From Artemisia argyi (lineage: Eukaryota > Streptophyta > Magnoliopsida > Asterales > Asteraceae), in NCBI GenBank assembly GCA_030686995.1, contig CM060708.1, forward strand, positions 105,687,350 to 105,751,349: a DNA stretch of 64,000 nucleotides, read 5' to 3'. Each line of letters opens with the position of its first letter. Position 1 is the stretch's first letter. The notes beneath the pieces are model-generated. The model had not been told where the DNA came from. It did not search any database and saw only the letters and a program-made list of their open reading frames with translations. The position numbers and the translations under genes are program-made. Of this stretch, positions 37,260 through 50,100 are shown piece by piece.

Positions 37260-40200
37260 TGATGTGTGCTTTTTCACACATCCTTTTTAGCCTTAAATCA
37301 GAACAATTACACCAAATACTAACCAAATATGCCAAGAGAATGTGTGTTTTTGTATTTGTGTATGTGCAGGTACGGATATGAGAAAAATGAACAAAAATAA
37401 GCCAAAACCTACAAAAACGAGCACGAGAATGGAAAAAGGTCAAAAGCCAGAGCCGGGGAAGCAAAATAATCATAGAAAGCTCAAATTATCAATAGAAGTC
37501 CTCAGAGATTCACAAAGTTGCATATTTAGTCCCTGGACAAAGTTTAAAGAATTGGCAAATTTAGTCCATCAACTTTCAGATAATTACAAAAATGATCCCT
37601 TGGAGGAAAAGTCAAAAGAGGTCCTTCATGAATCAAAGCTTTACAAGAATTGCCCTTGGAAAATACATTGGAGAAATTACAGAATTGATCCCTGAGATTT
37701 TAAGTTTTACAACATTGGTCCTTGTTAATTTTATTACTCCTAAAATAAAATAAAACCGGATCTACAAACACTAGCCTAGTCCAAAACCCAAGCTAAGCCC
37801 AAAATAGTAACAAGCCCAACACCTTTAAAATCTTGACCCGACCTATTTTCTTTTAACCATGGTCAACCATTGACCCTGACCCGGTCAAACTTATAATAAA
37901 ATCCCACAAACACACTCCCGCCCCCCTTTTTCATTTTTACCAGGAATTTAGAACCCTAAGTACTGTTCACCGCGTGTAAAACTCCAAATTGACAGCTATT
38001 AAGGGCACTATGGACAAATTACTTAGGTTTCTAGAAGAATCCTGACATGGCAGACCTGCCATGTCAGTGATCATCGTGCAATTCCATGTCCAATGATTGG
38101 GGTATGATGATCCAAGGGCTGATATCACATGATTGGAGCACACGGTTAATCCAAGGGATAATATTAGTTCAAAGAAACACAAGTGTGGTGCGGATTGATG
38201 AGGTGGAAAGGCTAGAAGGATCCAAGGACCTCACTCCCTAAAGTATAAATACCCCTTCTAGTCACAGATGTAGTGCGTAGGTTTTTTGATAAATTTATGT
38301 AATTTCTGTTTTTCCTTAATGTAATTTAAACTTATTGTCTTCTTATTTCAATTTCAGTTAATTACTCTTATTTAGATTAAATCTATAATTATAGTTTGTT
38401 TATCATTACATTTAAATTTCTGTTTAATCTAAAATTGAAAAAAATCCAAACAAATTAAAAAAACTCATAAAAAAATAAAAAAATAGTAGTTTCAAATATA
38501 TTTAAGCTTCAAACAAGTTTTGTTCTGTTAATATAAGCTCATATTAGCATCATTATAGCTATTTGTGGGTTTTTACAATCATATCCTTTAAAATTTCAAG
38601 CTAGTCAAACTTGGTCAACTGTTGAGCTTATTGGGATAAGCTGAGCTTATTGGGAGTTAAAGGCAGCCAAGAAGAAGCCACTTGGCCTGTTAAGAGACAG
38701 GCTAGCTTAGTGAAACCCCCTCGGTTTTGCGTCGGGGGTATTGGTTTTGTAAGTTTTCTATTATTTCAATTAAACTCTGAATCAGTAGCTTATTAATAGT
38801 TTAATTCTTTTCATATTGCTTATTTCTGTCTTTTTATTGATAATTGCATAGTAGTTAGTCTCATTTAATCATTTCATAACTGTTTATGTTAATGTGGTTT
38901 GTACTATTTCATTAGGCTAATTTACAAGTTGGATCTATGTTGCTTTGGTTTTGAGATTGTTTGATATCTGTGACCTGTGTTTCTGAGTTTATAGGGAGTA
39001 TTTGGATCGATATTAGAACTAAGGTTGAGTTTGGATTGATTTGAATGAGATTTGAGGAGTACTAGTGAGACAGACTCACATATAGGGGTGTTTGGATTTA
39101 TTTGGTTTGCTAGTATAAACACTGTTTCAGGAGTATTATTTGGTTTAGGTGTTTCATTTAGGGTGCATTTAGGCTAAGTAAATCATACAGTATCAGTAGC
39201 TATTAATTTAAAGTCAAAATCACTTTTAGTTGCATAACAATTAGTTATATGTTGCATATTCATCATAGTAGTTGCATACTTATAGACCTAGCTCATTTCA
39301 TTCATACAACAGCTTTTCATAACATTTACAGTCAAACTTTAGTAATCAAAATCTAAATTGGTCAATGTTTCTATTTCATTCAAAAGTCAAAACAATTGCA
39401 CATCAGTTTTTTGGACAAAACTTTGTGAGTCTTCCTAGGATTCAATTTTGATTGAAAATACATTTGGCTTGCTGTTTTCTAAAGTTTATCAGTTAGAGAA
39501 GCTATTTTAAAAAGGAAAAGTTGGTTTTGAACTTGTTTGATTATTGGAAAAACCATTGGAAGTTGACTGTTTGAGCTTTTCTTTCCCTTGCTCATCAGCT
39601 TTTGAAGGGTCTGTTAGGTTAGCTAATTAGATTGGAGATCATATTTTTCTGACCTTGTTTGCTATTTTTCTTATTTAATATCCATTTTTACCCAATTTTT
39701 ATTACTTTTTAATTACTAAAAATACCAAAAAAATCAGAAAAAGCCTAGAAAAATCCAAAAATATTTTAGAAATTTATTTTCAGTTATTTTAGATTTTTAG
39801 AAATTAATTTTGCAATTTTCCCATTTATTTTGAATTTAATTATAATTTTTATTAATTTTTAATTAGATTTAATAGTTTTTAATTCACAAAAATTACACAA
39901 AAATCCAAAAAAATTAGTTTTTAGTTTTAAAATTACTTTTTAGTTATTTTATAATTTTCAAAATTTCATTTGCATTTTTCTCACCTTATTTGCATTTTTT
40001 TTAATTTTTAATTAGTTTAATTAGTTTTTAATTCATAAAAAATTAAATAAAAAGTCAATTTTTTTTTTCTTTTTCTCAAAATTTTCTTTTATCATATTTA
40101 ACTTTTTAAATTTATTTTCAAGTCCGTAGGAGTAGTGTAGCTTAAAATTCACTTTTTATTTCGTACGTTTACGTTTAATTCACGTATTAGTATTACGGTT

Positions 40201-40396
40201 TTAATTTTGCGTTACGTTTTTGGTTTAATTAATTGAAATACGTGCTTAAGTGATTATTTGTGCTTCATTTACTTATTCATTAGTTTAATCTCATTGAAAT
40301 CACTTTTTACCACTTTCTCGACACGTTTCACGAATCGGGAATTCAAAATTCCATTCACCCTTCACACGGACTACGACCTCGGGTTATTCGTATTTC
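37260..40396 (+). repeat. Element C 3' LTR, truncated at its end
   Basis: Matches the 5' LTR from TGATGTGTGC. It lacks a 0.5-kb block (junction about 39639) and the last 80-100 bp: at 40396 CGTATTTCTTT passes directly into B-prime sequence. It contains a TATAAATA box (38244-38251) that the 5' LTR does not have. Confidence 0.87.
38244..38251 (+). promoter_or_regulatory. Probable TATA box in element C 3' LTR
   Basis: TATAAATA followed by CCCC, about 985 bp inside the LTR, near the corresponding position of the TATATATA box of element A. The 5' LTR has different sequence from the equivalent point (14353). Confidence 0.6.
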
Positions 40397-41444
40397 TTTC
40401 ATGGTTCTTTTTGTATTTTTATATTTTATGAAAGCAAGTAAAAATCTCAGGTTTTGAAGGAGTGGGCGGAATTAGTTGCTAGCCAACTAACCCAATTATG
40501 GATGACCCGGAATTAGTTGCTTTCATTACTCCCTAGATATCTTTTACAGGTTGATTAATTTGTTACAATTTCATGGATGACGGGTCATATTCCTTAATAC
40601 TAGTCCTAGGGCCGTGTACAATATTCCCTAAATCTAAAGGATCCTACTTCACTCTTATGTCGTGCCGTTAGAAGCTCCTAACATGTGATCATTAGAATTC
40701 TCCTACGCATTAAATACAACCAAAAATCGTAGTACACCTCCGATCATGTTTCTTAAAACGTTCAAGCAAGTTACCCATGGAAGTCTGCCAGTTTTCTTAA
40801 GCCTAACATCGAATACAATCATCCGTAACAATTATAAATAAACAATCAACCCATAATTAACATATAGGTTTCACTACATCTAAGCAAACACAATAAATAT
40901 CTAGCCTAGCATGTTCAAGATAAGACAAGCGTAAGATATAATCACACAACACATAAACATATTTTGAATAATTTGAATGAATACATATCTTCAATTGAAC
41001 ATGGAAAAAATCAAGGGGTTGGAACCCTTGAAAAACTGATAAAATTCGGACTAGGGTTTATTCCCTCAAAATTGAACACTAATGAATGAAATTGGGAAAA
41101 CTATATATAGATTATACATCGTGACGGTGTCATGTGTTAGCCTGTGACGCCATCAACTCGCCGCATTGATAAAATCGTGTTGCCTAGATCTGTTTGTGAC
41201 GCCGTCATGTGTAGAAATACTCTGGGCCGTCACTAATGTTTGGACCCTGACGGCCTTGGGTGACGCCGTCAGGTCCTAGGCTTAAAAACTCTCTGGATCG
41301 TCACGTGTATTTTCCACTTCCACCTCCTTTGTAACTCTTGACACCGTCATGTGGAGAGTCTTGACGTCGTTAGGTATTGTTCCAGCAAGGAAAATTGAGA
41401 CTTTGCCGTTTTCTTCACTTTTATGCTCCAAAAACGTCCAAAAT
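40397..41444 (-). repeat. Element B-prime 3' LTR, truncated at both ends
   Basis: Aligns with 59083-60529, but the U5 end (about 220 bp) is missing at 40397 and about 140 bp of the LTR start is missing at 41444, where AAAATACCC replaces AAAATGCTT. The TGACG palindromes are decayed here, e.g. TGACGCCATCA, TGACACCGTCA and TGACGGTGTCA. Confidence 0.78.
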
Positions 41445-43274
41445 ACCCTTACACTTGAGATTTGCTTGTCCTCAAGCAAATTCGCTTTTATTCTAATCAA
41501 AATATAAGTTAGGAGTCATTTAACACTAATAAAAAGTAATTACAACAAATAACCGTTCCACTAAAAACCAAAGACAAGCACGGAGGTTATACACTAGCAC
41601 CTCACAAATAGTGTTCAGATACTCACATCTCTCGGGTGTAATAAAGTGTATATCACAATAAGAAAATGGAAAACATCTCTCACTACCTGTTATAGCAAAT
41701 ATATTACCATAGGTTTTGGAAAGGATCAAACCTCCACCACTTGGCGTAAGTACCTAGGATAAACTATCAAAGAGGTCTTGTTAAGGGTTATAACGTTAGG
41801 TGTAGGGATATGGAAAAAACGGTTTGTTGGATAAAGGCAATATTTACTAGTGGCGAGTTAATCATCTTGGTTAATTACATGTACAATATGGCGTTGCTAA
41901 GCCAAGACTCAACTCGACTTAAGCTAATGAATCAAAAATAACAAAAACTTAAAACAAACATAGAATGTAATGGGATGGTAGGCCGTATGTTTTTTCTCTT
42001 TTCTTTTTCTATTTTTTTTCTTAATTTTTCGATTTTTTATTTTATTTTATTATTATTATTATTATTATTTTTTGCATACTCTCTTGCCCTACCATCCAAA
42101 ATAATATATCATAGGGAATGTACATTCCCCTGACACTTAATTTTTACATACTTTACAATAAACCAATCTAATGACTCGAATCAAGATAATCAAAACACTT
42201 GGATTACTTTTTAAGATTAACGCACATATGGAGGTAATATATGATGTTCTTCCCCATTACTCCATAACACAAGTACTTTACCCATGAGTCCCAATCGTCC
42301 CAAAGCAATATGTACAAGATATGACTCGACTTAGCAACCATGTAATCAATTAGATAATTAACTACGGGTTTAAACAAATAACAATAATGCACTAAAGATG
42401 ACTGCATACACGGAAGGCTAAGGCGATTTGGTTGCACATTTGGGTGGGTTGTAACAAATTCTTCCTTTAAGTAAGATGCTTAAAGTTAGAAACGAAAAGA
42501 TAGGCTCGGAGGGGTGTACTAGGGGTTTCGTATACTAAAAATGAGTACAACGCTAAGGTGTGGGAAAAATTAATTGACTTTACTAGTCAAGTAATATGAC
42601 TTAAATGGTCAAGCAATTATGATACGAGTTTAACACAAGGGTGATCCTAATGCCTCTTATCATGTAGTAAATCCTACTACACGAATATAGTCTCACTAGC
42701 GGTCTCGGGATGCATCACTAACGCAAGTTCTAGAATCTAAATGCTACCGGTACACTCATAATAAGCGCTATTAATGAATGCTTTTCCTATCAAATCTAAA
42801 GGCGAACCTCACATATTTGGGTGGAAAATTTTTCTGAATGGTACGGTTTTGTGCTAGTCATACAACTCCTATCCATGAGACGCTTGTTATGTCTAAAGTT
42901 TCACTCCTAAATGTTGTAAAAAAATTTAAATTTCGCGCTAAAATTACACTAACAAGTATTTCTCTTAGTTTTATTACACACCTACCATCTAACAAACAAA
43001 CTCAAGTGCAATTGTATCCTATAAGGTATCATCATTTACCCTCCCCTTACACTTAGGATGAACACTGTCCCCAATGTTACATTAAATAATGTCAAAGTAA
43101 AACAGGTAAAAGAATGAAAACAAGTACTCCCCTGATTCGTTCGGTGTGGATAGTGTGGTAACAAGGTTATATCTTCCTCCAAGAAAATGAACGTTCAAAG
43201 CTTCCCTTCCAGAAATATAAATCATCTTCTTGTCATACATAACCTGTTAAACCTGAGAAAACAAACATGGCAAC
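41445..43274 (-). other. Element B-prime untranslated internal region, part left of E
   Basis: No supported gene. Reversed copy of about 10600-12350 of element B, including a T-rich tract on the plus strand (about 41990-42070, with TTA triplets), equal to an A-rich tract on the sense strand. The AACATTG-type hairpin is at 43061-43078 with one G-U pair. It ends with the E target site GGCAAC. Confidence 0.75.
43270..43274. repeat. Target duplication of element E, left copy (GCAAC)
   Basis: GCAAC precedes the E 5' LTR and follows its 3' LTR at 57377-57381. Element B shows the unoccupied site reversed (GAGGTTGC) near 10563-10570. Confidence 0.95.
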
Positions 43275-46200
43275 TGATGAGTGCTCAAACACTCATCGTT
43301 TTCGATATATTTAAACTGCCAAAACGCACAAAAACAATCAAAAAGATATCAAAATACTTAAATTATCCCAGGGATTGTGTTTTATGTGTTTTAAAAGCAA
43401 AATGTGCAAAAACAAAGAAAAAACGTACAAAGTTTGCAGTATTGGCAGTTTCAGTCCCCCAAGTTTCAAAACTTGTCAATTTTAGTCCCTATGCATTTAT
43501 TTTTAAGGAAAAGTCAACCCAAGGTCTTAAAAGTCAAATAAAGTCAAAATTTCATAATTGGGTTGCAAGATTTCATAAATTACACAATTAGTCCCTGAAA
43601 ATCCAAAGTTGGCAAAATTAGTCCCTGGGATGTTTTGAAATTTTGAAAAAGTGGGAAAATACAAAATTGGTCCTTGAATTATTGGCATGTGAAAAAAATA
43701 ACACTTTGGAGAACTTTGGGAGTTTGGCATTTTCAGTCCTTAGGTTTTGATAAATTTGCAAAGTTGGTCCTTGTTAACCATTTAACCAAACCGGACCCTT
43801 TTTTTTGCTAAACCCAAAACCAAACCAACCCTTTTTGTTATTCGGTCCAATCCAACCCCTAAACACCCCAAGCCCAGTCCAAAGCCCACCTTGGTTTTTA
43901 AATAAACCTGGGCGTTGACTTCGGTCAACCTTCACCACTCCGACCATCTCCTTTCCCCAACATCATCCCAGAAAACCAGGGAGAAATCCTCCCCCCCCCC
44001 TCGCCTTTTTCACCAACTAAGCCCCCACAATCAATGCCCACACCTAACATCTCCACCACTATAAATGCTCCACCAAAACTCCACCAGAACCACTAAAAAT
44101 TGCCCCGACACGTTTTGGCGCCAATTTTGCAATCAAGGGTGTGGATGCATCAAAAGCTAATCCAATGGATGGGATTTGGTCAGAGGGTCAAGGAAAAGTC
44201 ATTGGGACTCTTAATTTTCAAAATGAAGCTGTGTGGAAGGCATATGGGATTATTTTTAGGTCGGTATATAAGGATAAGCTCATAGAAGCTAGTAGTGTGT
44301 AATTTTTTAGCTTTATTGTATTTTTCAGTTTATTTTTAATGTAATGTAACTCTTTTTATTAATGCAAGCTCAGTTTGAAGTTTAATTTTCATTTTCACTT
44401 TTCAAAGTATCATCTCAAATCTCCAAGTTCTTATTTAAGCATATAATGTTTGTCTAATCCACTCAGAAGCTCTTACAAACTCAGATAAAAAGGTTTTAGA
44501 AGCTTAATGAGCCTGTGTAAACATTATTAAATCAGTTTTCAATAATTGCTAAAAATCAAGAAAAGTCAAAAATAAATGAAAAATTTGTGAAAAAAAAAAG
44601 AAGAAGAAAGCAAGGAGCACAGTGTATCTAGGATGGCTGTGGGTTAGGTACCTCATGGGAGGACATAGGATTGGTTAATTTGGTCACTTGGTCCCTAATC
44701 AGTGCTTGGAAGGCTTATGTGAGCATTTTTCTTTAATTTTTAATTTCTCAGTAGTCTAGTTGATTATTGCTGTTCAAGTTATTCAATTGTTGTTTAATCT
44801 AGTAGTAGTAATCATTTGGTTGTATTTCATGTTTGTTTGAACCAAGTTTTCTTTATAAGTATCTGTTAAAGGGGTGTTTGGTTTAAGGTTGTTTGCTTGG
44901 TTCTACCTTGTCATTGGTGGATTTCTGTGTTTCACTTAGTTGTATGAGTATAAAGTAGCTCAGGGGAACAAGAGTTTTGGTACAAAAGACTTCCAAAGTC
45001 AAAATCACAAAGCTTTACCCACCACAGTTCACTGTGGTGATTTTTGGAGTCCAAATCACACAAAACCTTTTTCTAAGTTGATGATTTTACTCAAATCAGT
45101 TTTCATATAGTGTATCACAACTAATTTGATCACTAAATCTGTGTTTGAAGTTCACAAAAGTCAAAGAGTTTAGTTTTCTTTAAAAGTCAAATCTGTCTCA
45201 TTGGATTTTTACCGAACTTTTGAGGTCTGTAACTTTTTTAGTTTAAGGATTTAAGGTCTGAAATTTCACAAGCTTAATCTTTGTCACTTTGTTGATTTTT
45301 AAGATTTATTTCAGATTTTATGGATTTTATTTAGTGGGTCCCACCAGGCCTTGAAGTTGGTTGCAGGGCAAAGGTCTGCCCTGTTCTCAGCAGACCCCCC
45401 CTCACACCACCACCTTTTGTGGTGGTTTGAGACCACCACAGTGGTCCTTACCACTTAAGTTTGGTTCCCCTCAACCCCCCTCCTACCAGGGTGTGTTTGT
45501 GAACCTTTGGTTTGACCCATAAGTCAGTGGACCCCACCTTACTTGGACCCTTAAGTTTGTCCCCAAACTGCCTCAGTTCCATTTTGCTAACTGCTTATTT
45601 GTAGCTTTTTGGCTTATTGATGCTTGTTTGTTGGTTATAAGTTGCTAAATATTGTACCTAAGACTCAGAGAAACCAATATCAACCATTGTGGACCCCACA
45701 TTTCATCATTTGAGCTAAAACACCCCACAGTCAACAAAAGTCAACTGTGGATGCATTAAGCACTTGAATTGCTTATTCAGTGGGTTTAAACAAAAGTGTT
45801 TTTATTAAAGTTACTTGTTTTTATCTTATTATCAGTTTAGAAAAAGAAAAAATCCAAAAAAAAACAATTTTAACTTTAGTGATAGCTTCTATTTAATAGG
45901 AGTTATCAATTTATTTTTCTTTTTTATTTATTTCTAAGTAATATATCACTTTTATATTTTTAGAAATTATATTTTAGGTTAAAATAATTTTACAAATTTT
46001 TCCAGATTTTTATTTTGTCATTTAGTGGTATTTCTAATTAATTTTAGTTTAATTTAGTTTTAATTAATATTAAACAATTAAATAGCATAATTAGTTTTTA
46101 TATAGTATAACCTAGTTTTTATAATTTTTATAGCTTCTATTTTAGTTAAAATAATTTTATAAATTTTTCTAGAATTTTTACTGTTCATTTAATAGTTTTC

Positions 46201-46859
46201 ATAATTTAAATAGTTTAATTAGATATTAATTAATAAATAGTATAATAATTAGTTAATTAGCTTAAAAATACTTAGAATTAACTTTTTATAATTTTTTAGG
46301 ATTCCTGTAATGGTTAATTAGATTTATAAAATTTTTCTTAATTTTCTAAGTCTTTTAAGTATTTTTGATAATTCTAATTAGTTTAATTAGTATTAAATAG
46401 ATAATTAGTAATTAATTAATTATAAATAATTAAATAGTGTAAAAATAATTTTTATTTTTCTTAAAATTTTCTTTAATTAATAGGATTGTAAAAATACAAA
46501 TTTTACACTTTTAACCCTCCCGGTCCTCCAGTTGTACTTTTCGTTTTGTTCGTCTGTATACGTTTTTTTAATTGAAACGTACGTTTTTAGGTTTAGCTCA
46601 AATCTTCGTACTCCAAATTCCCGTAACCATTCACATAGCTTTCCTAAGCTATTTTTGTTTATAAATTCCAAATAATTTTCACAACAACCCCTTTTCTGTG
46701 AATAACACCCGATTACGAACACGCTATAGTTACATTTCACACCTCAACGGGATTTTACGACCCGGTGATACATTATATTACCCGGAGCATTGATCTAGGC
46801 TATTTGACTTAGTTGACCATTCTTTGGTTAATTTAAGTTAGGTGGTTTAGCATCAATCA
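43275..46859 (+). repeat. Element E 5' LTR
   Basis: TGATGAGTGC...CATCAATCA. The 5' part has several AGTCCCT-type motifs (43453-43772). A TATAAAT box lies at 44060-44066. A cluster of perfect hairpins built on CCAC/GTGG lies at 45020-45446. Short ORFs in it recur in the 3' LTR only because the LTRs are identical. Confidence 0.95.
44060..44066 (+). promoter_or_regulatory. Probable TATA box of element E 5' LTR
   Basis: TATAAAT in CCACTATAAATGCTCC, about 785 bp into the LTR. The 3' LTR reads CATAAAT at 54577-54583. Confidence 0.6.
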
Positions 46860-46864
46860 ATTTA

Positions 46865-46882
46865 TGGCGCCGCTGCCGGGGA
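46865..46882 (+). other. Primer binding site of element E (tRNA-Asp type)
   Basis: TGGCGCCGCTGCCGGGGA, five nt after the LTR end. 17 of 18 positions complement the plant tRNA-Asp 3' end as recalled. Confidence 0.92.
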
Positions 46883-47162
46883 GGTGTGCGCGTTTCTGTA
46901 GCGTTTTTCGAGATTAGTGTTATCTCACCTCACTCACTGTACAAATACCATCACTTGTGAATATTTTCAAAATCAAAACACATAAAAATGTCATTGACAC
47001 TTTTCCTAAAGTGTTAAAACACCAAAAAAAGTAAAAAACCAACAAAACATATCGTAACGTTTTCTGATTCGGTTTTCTTTTAAGGTGATTCTTGAAGAGA
47101 AACGAATCTGGATTACGGGACGATAACAAAAATATTGTCCAAAAAGTTTTTATCCCTAGTGC
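46883..47162 (+). other. Element E leader
   Basis: 280 bp between PBS and the gag-pol ATG. Contains a short stretch (TTTTCCTAAAGTGTT) also present in the leaders of A and C. No ORF. Confidence 0.75.
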
Positions 47163-50100
47163 ATGCGCACTCGTTCTTCAAGGTCCACTAGCCCATTACG
47201 TGAGCTGGTTCAGAGACCTCGAAGACCTCGTCGACGTTCTGCACCATCAGTCGGATCTGAAATCCGTACTGTTCCACCTCCAGCTGTCATCATGGCAGCT
47301 GAACCCACTATGAACGAGCTTCTCCAAGCACCCGTCGAGGGTTACAGAGATGCTATCGTTGTTCCAACAATCATGGCCGATAACTTTGAGCTTAAAACAG
47401 GATTAATAAATCTGGCCACATCACGTCAATTCTACGGTTATGAGAGGGACGATCCTCAAGATCACATTCGATGGTTCAATAAAATCACTTACACCATCAA
47501 ATGCAAAGATGTCCCCTCTGAAGCAATCAAACTTCTTCTCTTCCCATTCTCCCTGGAGGGACAAGCCCGGGTTTGGCTTGAAAAACAACCTCCACGATCT
47601 ATTGAGACATGGGAAGATCTTGTGAAAAAGTTCGTGAATGAATTCTTTCCTCCTTCCAAAACCACAAGTCTCAAGAACGATATCATGAAATTCACGCAGA
47701 AATTTGATGAACCCTTTAGTGAGGCATGGGATCGTTACAAGGAATTGCTCCGAAAATGCCCTCACCACGGTTTCTCTGATCTCATGACACTTGATACTTT
47801 CTACAATGGTGTAAGCCAATCTGATCAAGACTCTCTGAATGCCTCCGCTGGAGGTAACTTCTTGAATCGCACCACAAAGGATGCTTTAGAAATCATTGAG
47901 AATAAATCTAAGGTTCGCATTCCCCGAAGCAGATCGGTTTGTTCCCAAAGGGATGGTGTTCCTTCTTCCTCATCGACCGTGGCTCAGTCTAGCACCGATG
48001 CTAGACTTGATCAACTCACGGAAGCCGTCCACGCATTTGTTCTCGCCCAAAGCAAGAAAGATTCTTCTCCTTCTCCACAAGCTGAAATCAAAAAGATAGA
48101 AGTTTGTGTCACTTGTGGTGGGCCACATTCCTATTATAATTGCCCTGCCACCGAAGGCAATCCCTTCGAAGTAAATGCAATAGCCGGCAATTCCAACCAA
48201 GGAGGTAACCAATACCGTCCTCAAGTGGATCCAAATTACCGGGCTAGCAATCAGGGTGGACCACCCGGTTTTCCTCAAAATCCAAATAGGTTTAATCCTA
48301 ATCCACCAAGGGGGCCTAATTTGCAAAATCAAAATCCTGCCCCCGTCAATCAGTACCCACTCCAAAGGGGTAATCAAGGGTATTCAGCTCCAAATTATCA
48401 AGATCCCCTCCCAAACGAGCTCAATAACTATATCAAAGTTAATGAGACCAAAATGAGGGCAATGCAAAATCAAATCTCAAATTTGAAAAATGATTTCCAA
48501 TCAGCAATAACCAAACAGGGTCAAGAGCTGAAGAGTGAGTTGATGCAAACAAACAACAAAATTGATCAAAATCAAGGCAAGATTGAAAATATGCTTGCCA
48601 GTCTTATGAATCATCTCACTCCACCCTCTACATCAGGAGGTCTCCCGACTAATACAATTGTTAACCCCAAGGGTGAACTCAAAGCTATTACTACACGAAG
48701 TGGTAAAGCTTATGAAGAGCCGCCAGTTCCTCCTGTTTCTCCTCTTCCACCTATGCCTCCTCCTCTTTATTCTGAGGAAGTTGAAATTGAGCCTGAGGCA
48801 ACCACGGACAAGGTGCAATTTACTAGCCCACGAAGTACCGCACACGTCCACCCTCAGGTTGTTCCGGAAATTGTACCAAAATCTGGACTTGTACCAAAAC
48901 CGGGAGTTGTATTTGAACCATCAACAACTCTTGAAGAGAACCCTAAATCCAAACCTTCACTACCATACCCGTCAAGACTTAATGAGCAAAAGCTCCGCGA
49001 AAAGGCTAGTTACCAAATGGATAAGTTTTATCAAATCTTTCAAGATTTGCACTTTGACGTTAGCCTTGCGGATGCTATCATCCTGATGCCCAAATTCGCA
49101 TCGATGATCAAGAACTTGTTAAGCAACAAGGAAAAATTGTACGAAATGGCAAAGACTCCTCTGAACGAAAACTGCTCTGCGGTTATCTTAAAGAAGCTTC
49201 CTAAGAAGCTTGGAGACCCTGGGAGATTTCTCATTCCATGTGTTTTCCCTGGGATGGTTGAGTGCTTCGCCTTAGCTGATCTTGGCGCTAGCATCAACCT
49301 GATGCCTTACTCAGTGTGGGAGAAACTCTCTCTTCCTCAACTTACTCCTACATGCATGACTCTCGAGCTTGCCGACCGTTCAATCTCTCGTCCTCTCGGC
49401 ATTGCCGAAGATGTATTCGTGAAAGTGGGAAAGTTCCATTTCCCCGCTGACTTCGTTGTTGTTAAGTTCGATGCTGACCCACGTGTTCCTCTCATTCTTG
49501 GGAGAGGATTCTTAAGGACGGGTCGTGCGTTAATTGATGTGCACGAAGAGGAAATAACTCTTCGTGTTGGTAATGAAGCTGTAACCTTTAACCTCGATCA
49601 AACTTCGAGGTACTCCTCTAACTATGACGCCGAAACGGTTAACCGAATTGATGTCATTGATGTCGCGTCTGAGGAGTACGCTCAAGAGGTTTTAGGTTTT
49701 GTCGATGATTCTCCGAGTGAAAACTTCACTCCATCTTCTCACCCCATTATTGCCAATTCTTCTCCTTCCCTCACTCCGTTTGAGGGGAGTGACTTCATCT
49801 TAGAAGAAATTAAGGCCTATCTCAACAGTGATTCGACTCCCGATGGAATCGATAACCAAGAGATTGACCTCGAGGGGGATATTCTCACTCTTGAAAAGTT
49901 ATTAAACGAAGATCCCTCTCATCTTCCTGTTCTACCACAAACACTTCATAAGGAGGAAGTCAAAAATGTTGAGAAAACTGATGACTTTCCCGCGGTTGAA
50001 CTTAAGGACTTGCCGCCTCATCTTGAATATGCATTTCTGGAGGGTGATGATAAATTGCCCGTCATTATTGCTAAAGACTTAAGTGATGAGGAAAAGGCTG

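Larger units (their letters stand above)
13370..40396 (+). mobile_element. Element C: decayed Athila-like Ty3/gypsy element, split by element D
   Basis: 5' LTR 13370-15356 plus 27334-29042, PBS 29049-29066, gag-pol remnant 29570-35372, purine tract 37246-37259, 3' LTR from 37260. LTR copies differ by about 2-3% in the first 330 bp compared by eye. Gag-pol carries at least six in-frame stops and three frameshifts, so it is dead. The 3' LTR stops short at 40396, where B-prime begins, so no target duplication can be confirmed. Domain order PR-RT-RH-INT without chromodomain and a MNTRSS Gag start fit the Athila/Tat branch. Confidence 0.88.

Noticed and set aside
44100..44285. 61-codon ORF, identical at 54617-54802
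   Set aside because: Identity follows from the two LTRs of E being nearly identical; it is no evidence of coding.
46477..46740. 87-codon minus ORF, identical at 56994-57257
   Set aside because: Same reason: LTR duplication. Antisense to the element, with no recognisable domain.
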